Assembly (NCBI GenBank): GCA_963691705.1
Contig: OY829544.1
Location: 9,121,501 to 9,185,500, forward strand
Length of the DNA stretch: 64,000 nt
Direction of reading: 5' to 3'
Source: Viola odorata
Lineage: Eukaryota > Streptophyta > Magnoliopsida > Malpighiales > Violaceae
The notes below the pieces were generated by a model. It ran no database searches, was not told where the DNA came from, and worked only from the letters and a program-made list of their open reading frames with translations. This document shows, piece after piece, positions 10,627 through 21,888 of this stretch. Made by a program: the position numbers and the translations under genes. Positions within the stretch are counted from its first letter, which is position 1. Each line of letters begins with the position of its first letter.

Positions 10627-13472
10627 CTAAGGGACAGCAGTTTCGACCTTTTCAAGCTTCCCATAAAAAATCAGCTCCACTTCTCTACGAAGACTCTCCA
10701 CATCCATTGCATAATCTCTATGAGATTCATCTAACATTAGATCTTGCAACTGTTCCCTCATCCGCTCCAATGCAGCATCCAAACCGCAGAAGTCCGTAGA
10801 AGTTAAAGCCTTTGTAGTTTTAAGATGCAGGAGATTCCTGATTGCAAAGAGGGCCTGTAATAAATCACGAGGCAGATTAAAGCAATGAAATACAATGGGA
10901 CTTTATTCACATATTAGCATTTAGCAGTCATGGTAATTCTGCATAGACACATATTTCTTTTGTTGTTCCTCTCTTTTCAAGCATAAAACTAGGGAAAAGG
11001 CAACCTGATCGTTCCTGCATACATATACGATGTCATGCAATTCATGTGCGACAGGTGACTTTTAAATGACTTACTCTATTTCTGATTCAATGTAACCGCA
11101 ATATAAAGGTACGTCTGATTTATTTCGGTATACAAACTAAAGATGGAGAAGAAAGCGGACAAGAAAAAACGAAAGGAAAGTCTACTTTCTATAATTATAT
11201 CTACAACTAAACAAACCTCACCTTTTCCAGGAGATCGAGGTCCTTAGATGTTGTTACGTCAACCACCGACTTCAGGAAGACTCGATTGCTGAAAAAAGGT
11301 AGCTCAACTCTTTCTGTATTTTCTAGCTGGCCTTCAGCCAGATCAGCAACCAAGAAAACAGCTTTCCTACGCAGCCTGATATCATTGCCTGAGTTTCCCA
11401 ATAGCTCCTAAAGAGAGTGAAAAAGGAGGGATCATTTTCAGTTATAGACACCTCATGGAACACAATAAATGATTTAGTGAAGTTGTCTACAGTACATGAA
11501 GCATGTTCAACAATGGTTTTTATATACCTGGAGCACCATATCTCCAGCTTCTGCATAAAACAACTCCTGACCAGCTAAATTGTTCCGGATCAAGGAAGAA
11601 ACAGCATATAATGCTTTAATGGCTTCTTCCACGGAAGCAGATTGTATCATCTTAATCAGCCTAGCTAGTGCCCCGAGTTCCAATACCTGGGAAATATCAA
11701 TATTATGAAAATAGTCATTGCAGAGCAAGCCACCTTAGAATTCAAAAGTAAAATCCACAGCAGAGTATGTAAAAGGTATTGACAGCACAGAATAGAGTAA
11801 ACGAAAGATGAACTTCACAATTATAAAGATTGAGGAAAAAGTGCATCCCACATTTAAAAAAGTGAAAAGTGCATCCCACCTGTTTTTGTACCACATAGTT
11901 ATTTTGACTTGCTTTTCCAATAACCCATGCAGAAAGTCTGCGTATGTCAGAGTCAGGGTGACCCAGCTCGTTTATTAATGCAACAAGGCCACCATTTTTG
12001 TGTAGATCTGCAATGCCTAAGAATAGCTATGTAAACAACTAATCTTGAAGAGAAGAGCAGATGCAGAAACAAAGAGAAGCCTCCCACTCAAGTATGATAT
12101 CTGATGAAAGAATGATGCATACCTAAATAGGAATGAGAAGGAAATCACAGAAGCAGGATGAAGCGCTCTAGTTAGGGAAACAAAAACATCAAGAACCACC
12201 AACCCACACAAGCATGCCATTCCACAACCTAACTTTAGTCACGTCTCTCATCTAAGTAGAGACCATTGCAAGTACAAATCCATCTAACCCAATTTATCAT
12301 AATGCCCAAAAAAAACAGATACCCAACAATGCCCTTGCACATATCTAAGACAGATGGTTACGAAAATGAAGTTCCATTACAGTGAGAACTAGATTTTCTC
12401 ATCATAGTTTGGTAGTAGTCAAACACAGAAATGTGGTGGAATACAATAATGCTCCTACGTATCAAAAAATAAAATAACACCAATTTCCTAAAACTAAGAC
12501 AGGCATAAGGCAAAAAGAAACAAGCAATCTAAACATTCTTGCTGTCCTTATGTTTTACTTACTACAAAGCAGGTCCGGTGCCATTACCACCCATCACATA
12601 AAAGTCACAAGCTCAAAGGGTTGCTCATCTACACATACCAGTAACATTACAATTCTAGTACAAAAAGACCATCCACCAAATGAAAACACAGCAAACTCCA
12701 CTACATTGCACCATGAACTCCGTCTTCAAAATTAGCAAACTAAACGAGAATTTGCTCGGAATAAAAATAAACTAACGGCTTGCGTACCATTTGCATTATC
12801 AATAGGCTCAACAAGTATGAGAAGCTCCTCCAATGCGCGCTGGCGATTCTCCAAAGATAGGGAGGAATTATTTAAATCATCTATTGCAATCTTCATCAGC
12901 TGTGCATCCGATGGCATCTTCAACTTCTCCATCAGTTCCTGACAACACACAATACACAGTTATGCTTCTTTGTCAACAAAACAAAATAAAAAGTGATACC
13001 TTAACATGACATATCAAACTCACCTTAATTTCCATTTGGCGCTGCTGAAGCTCATCAGCTGATAATCGATGCGCTTCTTGCGCGCCTTCCTTTAACTTCG
13101 CTGGATCAGAATGCCCTATTTCGTTTTTTTTCAATCACAAAGCTCAGCACAACTAGCTCGTAAGCAAAAAAGAACAGTGGAAGCTTTAAAAAAAGGGAAA
13201 TATTACTCACCTATCGCCCACTGTAGCATGCCCTCAAGAGAAGAGAAGCCGCCATCGAGGTCATCAAGCTCATTGGCGACGGCGGAGGCGGAGGAATCGT
13301 CATCGTCAGCTTTGCGCATGAGACCAGGCTCATCTTTTTCAGTTGACCAAAATAACCCTGCCGGTGCTGAAGTCTTGTTCACACGCTCACACTGCCCGAT
13401 GCAAACCACCGTCAACACCGCCACCGCCGTCACCAGCACCACCGCAAACCCAGGTATACTTTTGCTCCTCAT
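10627..13472 (-). CDS. ER-type Hsp70 nucleotide exchange factor (SIL1/Fes1-like, armadillo repeats)
   Basis: Seven exons join in frame: 13472-13211, 13115-13024, 12938-12788, 12007-11880, 11686-11528, 11407-11222 and 10854-10627, giving 401 residues. Residues 1-27 (IPGFAVVLVTAVAVLTVVCIG core) form a signal peptide or anchor, followed by an acidic linker. The HspBP1/Fes1 N-terminal block is LEGMLQWAIGHSDPAKLKEGAQE, with the basic LSADELQQRQMEIKELMEKLKMP. Armadillo-like helices follow: RQRALEELLILVEPIDNANDLHKNGGL, LINELGHPDSDIRRLSAWVIGKASQNN, LARLIKMIQSASVEEAIKALYAVSSLIRN, and others. Such proteins release ADP from Hsp70; with a signal peptide the likely partner is BiP in the ER lumen, as for SIL1. 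There is no KDEL at the C-terminus (KLEKVETAVP). All splice sites are canonical. It lies divergent from U2A'. Confidence 0.9.
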
Positions 13473-14664
13473 TTCTACCGATTCTGAGCAGCGGACACAG
13501 TGAATCGGAAAATGTTGGATGTAATTAACTTTTTAATACATACAAGCGGTTGGCAACCTTGCGTCTGTTATTTTCGTACGCGGCGTTTCTGGGTTTAAGA
13601 GGAGAGGAGGATTATCGATGACACGTCACGTATTTCAAGCAACACCGTTCATTGAGAATCAAGCGGTGCTTATTAACTTGATGAGTAATTCGCCTTTACA
13701 CGTGTACGATGAGAATGAAGATTACCAATTATGGACCCTCCCATGGAGTCCCGGCCCAAGTTTTATAGGCCTTTTAGTTTTTAAAAAAAATAAATTGTCG
13801 GTTAGTGTTACATTTAAAAACTCAAATTTCATTTTCCAATAATTTTAGTTGTTTGAGAAAAATCCCGAGAGAGGAAAATAGTTTTAATTTTTTCTCTTAT
13901 TTATTATTTTTTTACTTAATTTTTATAAAAGTTTGATAGTTCTAATCGATGTAAGATTAAACATTCTCTTTATTATTCTACTACCACGAGATAAATCATA
14001 TAAGTTTTAAACGGATGATCTTCTAGTATAATTTTTTCATTCCTTAGATTCAAATTTAAGACTTGAGTTAAAAATAGGTAAGTTTTTTATCGTTCGACCA
14101 CAAATTTTTTTCCTCTATTTCTTTTTCTTTTTTTCTTCTCTTAAATCACATTTCAAATTCAAGCTTTTAAATGGTTCAATCATTTTCCTTGTATTTATAA
14201 AGAGTATTTTCTTTTCACTTTAATACAATTACATATCTTATATATATAAATCTTAATTCTAACCTAAGTCACCTAACAATAACAACAAATAACAAAAAAC
14301 AGTTTGTTCATTCTCAATCGAATTCTCAAGTTTGATTAAATTGAAAAAAAAAATTAAAAGCAAAGAATCGAACCGAACGGTCAGCCTTAAACCCCAGTGA
14401 GGTACTCGAGTCGGTCTGTAACTAGCAATTGTAAAATTGCGGTGGCGGGCCGAGACGAGTTTAGAAAAACCCTCTTCTCTGCTGCTGCTAGCCTAGCTTT
14501 GGCCCTACCCTCAGCGAAAAGCCCACAAGCAGCTGCCATATTCGTTTAGGTTAGGTTGCTCCACCACCTCCGGCTCCTATTCCGACTTCGGCTTCCCTCC
14601 ATTTTTCAATACTCCCAAACTCCCTTATAGTAATTGAGAGAAGCGTAGGCGAAGAGAAGAAGAG
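13473..14664. promoter_or_regulatory. Divergent intergenic region between SIL1-like and U2A' genes
   Basis: A 1.19-kb region separates two start codons in opposite directions, so it must contain both promoters. The right half is AT-rich up to about 14340. Just before U2A' the sequence is pyrimidine-rich and contains AGCCCA (site II type) near 14520. I could not assign a TATA box with confidence for either gene. Confidence 0.45.
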
Positions 14665-17650
14665 ATGGTGAGGCTAACTGCCGACTTGATATGGAAAAGC
14701 CCTCATTTTTTCAATGCCGTCAAGGAGCGGGAATTGGATCTTCGAGGTTTGTTTCAGCTTAATAAACCCTAATAATACTCCCTCACTCCACCTTTTGAGT
14801 AGAAACAACTGTTTCTCAACTATTTATTTTATTTTCTTATGGTTTTTTCGTTTATTGTTCGTAACCTTTCCTGCTTTGGTTGCAGGTAACAAGATCCCCG
14901 TAATTGAGAACTTGGGTGCTACTGAGGTACTGCTTGCTGATTTTTGTTTAACTTCTTTCCACTTGATTTTATGATTTTAATGTGGATGGTTTATGTCTAT
15001 GCTTATGCTGCGCGCTGCTATTATTGTTGCCATTATGTAGATGATTTGTGTAACTCGCTTTCATCTTTGAATGGACAGGATCAATTTGATACCATTGATT
15101 TGTCGGATAATGAGATCGTTAAGCTTGAAAACATGCCATATCTTAATCGATTGGGCACTTTGATTATGAATAACAACAGACTTAGCCGTATCAATCCCAA
15201 AATTGGTGGTGAGCTTTCAAGAACGCTTCAATCTATTTAGTTATAAAATCCTAAAGCAAGCTGTATATTTTCTCCACTATTGGAATCTAATGTTGCTCTA
15301 TTTTGCAGATTTTTTGCCGAAATTACACACGTTGGTTCTTACCAATAACAGGCTTGTCAATCTGGCAGAGATTGATCCCCTTGCTTCTCTTTCGAAGCTG
15401 CAGTATCTCAGCCTCTTGGATAATAACATCACCAAGAAACCAAATTATAGGCTTTACGTCATTTTCAAGCTCAAATCTCTTAGAGTGCTTGATTTTAGGA
15501 AAGTCAAAGCCAAGGTGAGTTTATTGTTTTTATACATCGGCTTTTGTTGCTTGCTTTTCTTCAAATGGCACTTTTTTCTGGTCTCTTTTATCTTCTCCCT
15601 GCTGTGTTAGGATTGCCGCATCATCTTGGAGTGCTTTATTAATTTTGTAACCATTTATTCTAGTGTCAAGTAAAATTGTAAACCCTCACCGCTTCAAGAT
15701 TTTTCCAGTGATATTACTTCCTTTCAGACCTTGTAAGTATTACATTATGAGCACGCTTTATAGTGTGAGAGACATTCTTCTAAGGGCATTTTAATTAGAT
15801 GAGATCCTACTAGAATGCAGAAGTCATCAAGTGCAGAATAAATATTGTGGCTCAAATGCATTCTCAAATACAAGTATGCTGTGCAACTACCTTACTCGTG
15901 TTTTACTGCTTTGCTAATCAACCGCAAAACACCCCCTTCTTACTCGTGTTTGACAGCTGGCCACTAGCAAGTTGGCTATGCCACCTATAAGGGATGTGTT
16001 AAGAATTTAATACGGCATGGTTGTTGCTTAAGTCGTACCTAGTTTGACATGGACAAAATTTGTGTGTGGAAGAGAATATTATTGCATAGTTTGAGCTGTG
16101 ATCTTGAATTTCACTGTCAAGTGCTCAAATACCGAATAGTTATAAACGTTGTCGATGGATACAGGAGAGAGCAGAAGCAGAAAGGTTGTTTGCATCAAAA
16201 GAAGTTGAGGAGGAGGCTAGGAAGGAATCTGCCAATACATTCATTCCAGGTGAGGTGCCTAGTGTTCCAGAAGTTGAAGAGGAGCAACAGACTCCAAAGG
16301 TGGTTGCCCCTACACCTGAGCAGCTTATAGCAATCAAGGTATTATCCTATTCTATTCACATCAGAACTCTTTGATAATGTCAAACATGCTGAATTTTTGT
16401 ACATAGTAAACATGTTAAGTTCTTTTAACATAGTTTCAGTTTTAGGTGTTGAATTTTCCACTTCCCATTTGATCTTTATCAATCTGTTTCAAAGAGAATG
16501 TTTGCATCATTGTGATAGGCTATTCAGTGTGTATGTTAAAGAAGCTCTAATGAGTCAGTAATCAGAACCTTTGCAAACTGATGCTAAATTGTGTCTCAAG
16601 TCTCAGCATATCTAGAATCTTCATTACAACGTCAGAAATGTGGATTGTTTGGCTTGATGGGAACTAAAATTTGAGATGCATGGTGACTGGTGAGGATTGA
16701 TTCACGTACCTGCTCTAGGAAATGTAGTGAGGTTAATTTGTGTGAGGTTGAACTTTTGTTTTGATTTGAGGGCTATGTTGAACATGATATAATTTTGTGG
16801 AAAGCATGGATATTTTTCTTTTCTGGATCATCTTTAGAAACCACAGTGTTGGTTATTACTGATATTTAGTGTCCAGTCATATTATGATAAAATAACACAG
16901 GTACTTTATATTAGTGATGGATCATTTTTTTCCATTTGATCACAGGTTCACTGTTCAATGTCGTTTGGTTTTTACCTTTTTCAGTGCTAGAATATAACAC
17001 TTAGTTTTAAATTTGTACCACTTACTATCTAATAATATGTCTTCATAAATTGGTGCATTCCTTCTTTCTCACTCTCTATTGAACATAATGCTTGTCGGTG
17101 ACTTTTTCTCGCCAGTGCATGTTTATATTAGATGAAAATTGTATTTCTTCATTTGGGTGTATCATTGGTATGCAGGCTGCAATTGTGAATTCTCAGACTC
17201 TTGAGGAGGTTGCAAGATTGGAGAAGGTATTTTCTCTTTCCCTTAGTTGAGCATCTTGAATTTGGATGCGCCCATGTTTTCGAGTTTATCCATGAGACTA
17301 ACATTGTCTTTTTTACGGGCTTTGATTGCAGGCATTGCACTCAGGTCAGATTCCTGCAGATCTGAAATTTTTGGATAATGATACTGGATCGAACAGTGTC
17401 AAAGTTGATAAAATGGATACTGACAATCCCGACAAAGCTGATAATGAAACAAAAAATGTGGAGGAGCGGAAGGAAGATGAAGCTGCACCCATGGACCAGG
17501 TAAATTCTAAGTTCTCCTTGTCTGAAAGCTTCTCTTCCCTCTTTATTGGAGTTTCGTGGAATGTCTTGTTCATTCAGTCTAAGTATTACTTTGATTACCA
17601 GTTTGGATTTTGCCATTTAATACGATTCCCTTTTCTTCTCTCAGGAATAG
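14665..17650 (+). CDS. U2A': U2 small nuclear ribonucleoprotein A' (U2A')
   Basis: Eight exons join in frame: 14665-14746, 14886-14926, 15079-15208, 15309-15514, 16165-16338, 17176-17226, 17332-17499 and 17645-17650, giving 285 residues. The last coding exon holds only Glu and the stop. Residues 1-160 form the U2A' leucine-rich repeat fold: MVRLTADLIWKSPHFFNAVKERELDLRGNKI, DTIDLSDNEIVKLENMPYLNRLGTLIMNNNRL, LHTLVLTNNRLVNLAEIDPL, LQYLSLLDNNITKKPNYRLYVIFKLKSLRVLDF, then the cap KVKAKERAEAE. The rest is charged and acidic (VDKMDTDNPDKADNETK). In spliceosomes U2A' binds U2B'' and stem-loop IV of U2 snRNA, and helps branch-site recognition. The gene looks complete. Confidence 0.95.
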
Positions 17651-18298
17651 AAGGGGTTGAATCCAGTCTGCCAAATATTGCTTCTTTCGCCTTCAATAGC
17701 TGATTTTCATGATGAGAGCTATGGATTATCTAAAGAACTCTGATCACAGTTATTGGGGATCCTCTGTTGTGCAATTACCCTAAACTCTCTTTTTAGCCTT
17801 TTCTTTTTTCTTTTTTTTTTTGAAAGAGGAAAAAAAAACTCTCTCGTTGTCCTTGCTAAGTCATTTGTTGAGGATGTAGGATTGTATACTGCGAGTTAAA
17901 AGTCTTTCAAGACCGGACCGGTCCTTATTTGTACCCATAAGCTAGTGGATTTACTGACAAATTAACAACTTTAGATGTATGCTTCTTCTTTTCTCAATGA
18001 GTTTGCCAATGATGCTGAAAAATATTCAAATTGTATCATGGAAAGTTGATACGAGCAGGATGGCGGCTACTCATCACCTCGGTTGCTTTTGGTTCCCGAT
18101 CGAATATAAAAGAAACTTGTAATCACAAATTTGATTTCATGCTTTGCATTTCTTGTTTATACTGGCTCACCCCAAAATCCTTCTAGTTAAATTTGAGAGA
18201 ATAGAGAGAGCAGTGCTCAAGAGGGAATACTTTGCTCACTCGGCAAGGCAAAGCAGCCAAAATATACTTCTGAAAAAAGCAAAAAAAAAGGATTTGCA
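17651..18298. other. U2A' 3' UTR and upstream region of the START gene
   Basis: About 650 bp between two plus-strand genes. It should contain the U2A' 3' UTR and the promoter of the START-domain gene. A poly-T/poly-A stretch sits at 17805-17840. No other feature supported. Confidence 0.4.
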
Positions 18299-18310
18299 AT
18301 GGTAAGGTAG
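18299..18310 (+). promoter_or_regulatory. Minimal upstream ORF (3 codons) before the START gene
   Basis: ATG GTA AGG TAG ends five bases before the assigned start ATG at 18316. Such a short uORF could lower initiation at the main start. The same bases (ATG followed by GTAAGG) also resemble a 5' splice donor, so part of the leader might instead be spliced. Confidence 0.35.
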
Positions 18311-18315
18311 GATTG

Positions 18316-19779
18316 ATGACATTGGTGCTTGTTCTGCTCTGCGCGGCATTGGCAGGTGCAATTCTCCATCTCGCCGAAACAGCAAGAAGATGGTTATGGC
18401 GGCATTGGAGGTGGCAGCGTTTTCCTTATTCTCTCACCGCTAAATTTCCGTTCATCCACTTCGCCAACAGGGTTTCCTCTGCTGTTTGTTCTGAAAGCAG
18501 AAGTGATACATCCAATGATGGTTCGATGCTATTGAAGGAGGATGATTTGAAGGAACTAATGCATTATATTGATGAAAGTGATGGAGGCCCTCCATGGCAG
18601 CTTGTGATGGAGCGTTCTACCTCCACCTTAGCTTGCCAAGCTTGGTATCGTGATCCACCGGTATCCATCTCTTTCAAATCCTTTTCGATGGTGTACAGGT
18701 GTTCAATCTAATCTTTGAGTCTTTCATGTTTTTAGTTTGGACCGACACAGTACCGAACAAGAATAGTCTTTCGTGGCATATCACCTGAGGTGGCTCGGGA
18801 CTTTTTCTGGGACGATGAGTTTAGACCCAACTGGGATGAGATGCTCGTACATTTCAGGACTCTGCAAGTGCACCATGAAACTGGTACGATGATTGTGCAT
18901 TGGATCAGAAAGGTAACTAAACCTATGCTCTTCTTAATCCTGCATCCATTCTATGTCTGATAATGTAAGATGCTGCTGCATACAGTTACCATTATTCTGC
19001 AGCAACAGAGAATATGTTATAGTACGACGCATATGGGAATCTGAATCGACATACTTCTGCGTAACAAAGGTACATTACGTAGTCAGTTTCATAAAGCTTC
19101 GAATCGAAACAGGATTAGTTCGAGTCATGAAAAAACTCAGAAGATCATTAATGGTGATGAATCTCAACAGGGAACCACATATCCTGCTCTACCAAGCCAT
19201 AGCGACTCGAGGCATGTAAATCATTATTATTCAAGCTGGTACATAAGAGAAGGTAAATGAGAAGTTCCCTTAGGTGTTGAATGCTCAATACTCGGCTTTG
19301 ATTCGATTTAAGTTCTTGAAAGTTTTGTGAGTCTTTCAGCACCCGTGGCGGGAGATCAGCAGCCAGGATCTGAAGTGGTTCTTTTTCATCACGAAGACAC
19401 AAGAGGCCTTAAAGGACCCGTAAAAATGGGTATTAGCGCTGGAATGTGGCGTCTCATAAGAAGATTGGATGCGGGCATACAAGCATACAATAGGTCAAGG
19501 GCGAATGGTGCAGCTCCTTCCAGTTCTGCACTTCTGGCACGCTTAACCACCAAAGTTCCGCCATCAACAATGCCAGTTCCACGTTTAGATGTGAAAACGG
19601 AGACAAAAAAAATGCCAAGAAAGGGAAAAATCCTCAAGTTGCTGGTGCTAGGAGGTCTATTGTTCGCCAGTGGGATCAGTTTCCTCAACCACTGGCGACG
19701 CTACAAGGACGGATCAGCACAGGGAAGATGGCCAAGAAATGAGAAGAAACCAGGGGATCCAAACAAAGATAATTCTTGA
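18316..19779 (+). CDS. Membrane-anchored START-domain lipid-binding protein
   Basis: Five exons join in frame: 18316-18660, 18736-18912, 18986-19069, 19171-19252 and 19340-19779, giving 375 residues. Residues 1-20 are a hydrophobic anchor (MTLVLVLLCAALAGAILHLA). The START domain spans about residues 75-300: WQLVMERSTSTLACQAWYRDPP, YRTRIVFRGISPEVARDFFWDDEFRPNWDEML, TGTMIVHWIRK, CSNREYVIVRRIWES, YYSSWYIRE, VVLFHHEDTRGLKGPVKMGISAGMWRLIRRLDAG. A second membrane segment lies near the C-terminus (LLVLGGLLFASGISFLNHW) before a basic tail. START domains bind sterols or other lipids; this plant subfamily with N- and C-terminal membrane segments has no settled ligand. It is convergent with RPL10, with 219 bp between the stops. 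Confidence 0.9.
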
Positions 19780-19998
19780 GACAATAAAACAACAAACAGA
19801 ACATGAAAATCTACAAACTTTCTACTTGTATTATCATAAAGCAGACTCTCTCAAAATTAAGGATAGAAGAGCATCATCTTGTTCCTTCAATGTACCAAAG
19901 TCAGGCTAATCAAAGAAATCCAACTCTGAACACATGATCAAACAAAAACCAACATAAAAAACCGAAAGCTCCCTGCTTCAGAAATTCTTGAAAAAAAC

Positions 19999-20661
19999 TT
20001 AAGCAACAGCATGAATGAATGCTTGTCCAGGCTTCCTTTGAGCAAGAGGACCATGGCATCCCAAAAGCTTTGCATTCACTCCATCAGAAACAATTCTGTT
20101 CTCCTGCTTCCACCTGATATAATCCTGTTGGTTGAACTTGGTAAAACCCCACTTGCGACTCTCTATGATCTTTTGGCGTCCAGGGAATTTGAATTTGGCC
20201 CTCCTGAGAGCCTCCTGTGCATGCTTCCCATTTGATTCCTTGCATCGAACTGACAGCAAGACCTGTCCAATGCTGACTCTCGCACAAGTGCCTAGAGGCT
20301 TCCCAAAGGCACCTCTCATACCAGTCTGAAGCCTATCAGCTCCGGCACAAGAAAGCATCTTGTTAATACGCAGGACGTGGAAGGGATGGACTCTAACCCG
20401 TAGATGGAAAGCATCTTTCCCAGCAGACTTAGTCATGTACTTGTTGCAGGCAATGCGTGCAGCTTCCAAGGCCTCACTGGAAACATTTTCCTTCTCCCAA
20501 GAAACAAGATGAACACAATAAGGGAATTCATCAACACCTTTCTTTTTCATGCCCACATCATATATCCTGATCTTCGGATCGGGAACTCCTCTGCAGTACC
20601 TCGACTTGGGGTAGGGCTTGTTTTTTATCTGTCGGTAGCAACGTGCAGGCCTTCGACCCAT
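19999..20661 (-). CDS. RPL10: 60S ribosomal protein L10 (uL16, QM family)
   Basis: A single coding exon of 220 residues, the usual plant length: [35 protein letters not shown] through [28 protein letters not shown] to [11 protein letters not shown]. uL16 sits near the peptidyl transferase centre and the A/P tRNAs and is added late in 60S assembly. In Arabidopsis L10A is also a target of the NIK1 immune kinase. I chose MGRRPARC as start because the longer open frame upstream (to 20724) is the end of a 5'-UTR intron: a splice acceptor lies 11 bases before this ATG. Codon use and length are normal. Confidence 0.97.
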   Translation of the reverse strand: MGRRPARCYRQIKNKPYPKSRYCRGVPDPKIRIYDVGMKKKGVDEFPYCVHLVSWEKENVSSEALEAARIACNKYMTKSAGKDAFHLRVRVHPFHVLRINKMLSCAGADRLQTGMRGAFGKPLGTCARVSIGQVLLSVRCKESNGKHAQEALRRAKFKFPGRQKIIESRKWGFTKFNQQDYIRWKQENRIVSDGVNAKLLGCHGPLAQRKPGQAFIHAVA

Positions 20662-21523
20662 AATGCCTCCCTCTGAGTAAAGCAGCATAAAAGAAAACAT
20701 CAGAAAGACAAGAAGTGATAGCAAGAGTAAATCAACATATATGAAGAATTTAAAAAAAAAACTCCCTCATAAGAAACTACTTTCAACACTCATTCATTCA
20801 GACAAGGCTGAAACTTATTATCATGTTTGGTGTTTAATCATTGGGAGCAAAAGGGAGAAACCCCCATATTTCCAGTGCATTTTCTTACAATTAAAATGCC
20901 AATATAGACTTCAATTACAGAAGGAAATTGAAGAATCCAACCAAAGGGATCTTCTCCTCAAGAACAAAGAGAGTATAATTGAAAGTAAATCATTTTCGAA
21001 AAAAGAGAGGATCGAACCTAAATCAATGGTTCATCCTAGGTATTTCAAAACAGATAGCAGCTCCCTCAGAAATAAACTAGTTATCAACATGTATGACTTA
21101 ATCAGACAAGGCTGAAACTATTAATCGGTGAAGATCATCATGGGGAGCTTCTATCAGAAAAAAAATCAAACAATGAGTTAAGACTGGCACTTTTTTCACC
21201 TAGACTAGTCAAGTCATTTATATAGTGCAAACCGCAAACAAACTCTACTGTATCTCAAAATGTAGGAAAATGCTTGTAAGTCTCATAGAAATAACAGAGG
21301 GAATGGAAACAAAGATGAGAGGTACAATGGTGTGAAAAGGGTTACCTGCCTTGATTCCGTCCGCAGTCAGCTGGTTGGCCGAGGTGGTAGGGAAGAAGCA
21401 AAGACTGGTTGTGTTTATAGCCAATGCAAAAACCCTAAGTGTCGTTTTTTTTGTTTGTTAAACTTTGAATGTCGGGCTGGACCATGTAATGGGCCGCTAT
21501 GAAACTAATCATTAAAATGGGCT
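20662..21523 (-). promoter_or_regulatory. RPL10 leader intron and promoter (TATA, telo-box, site II)
   Basis: A 5'-UTR intron fits 21345 (GTAACC donor after GGCAG) to 20673 (CAG acceptor). Upstream on the minus strand are a TATA-like TATAAAC at 21419-21414, a telo-box AAACCCTAA at 21430-21438, and site II motifs TGGGCC (21490-21495) and TGGGCT (21518-21523). Telo-box plus site II (TCP-bound) is the established signature of plant ribosomal protein promoters. The open frame 20741-21115 on the plus strand lies in this intron and is not a gene. Confidence 0.75.
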
Positions 21524-21888
21524 TTCACTAGGCCTGAAATAATTCGAGTTTTTTAACCCAAAAAATAATAATAATTAGATTTGGAAAGTTTTTTTTTTCC
21601 CTTTTTATTGTCTAACAATTTTTTTGTGCACTACCTTCGTGTAACCACCTCGAAGTTGACATGGAAAATTACGAGTAGTGCATAACTCTCCTCGAGAATA
21701 CGGAGAATTGAAAAATCTATCGATGATTTTATTATTGATGACTTTTTTACACTAGCAATTAGCAATCAAATATTTCCAGTCAATAATCATCTAAAATTGG
21801 ATGACAATGGTTGAGGAAGACAATAGGTAAGTAAAAATAAGAAATAGAATATTTATGTTCTTGCTTGCAGCCTGCAGGACATCCCAAT

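Noticed and set aside
13111..13503. 130-codon plus-strand frame over the first SIL1-like exon
   Set aside because: Overlaps the signal-peptide exon of the minus-strand gene, which has full family support.
20741..21115. 124-codon plus-strand frame
   Set aside because: Lies in the RPL10 5'-UTR intron on the opposite strand and is Lys/Ser-rich AT sequence without a domain.
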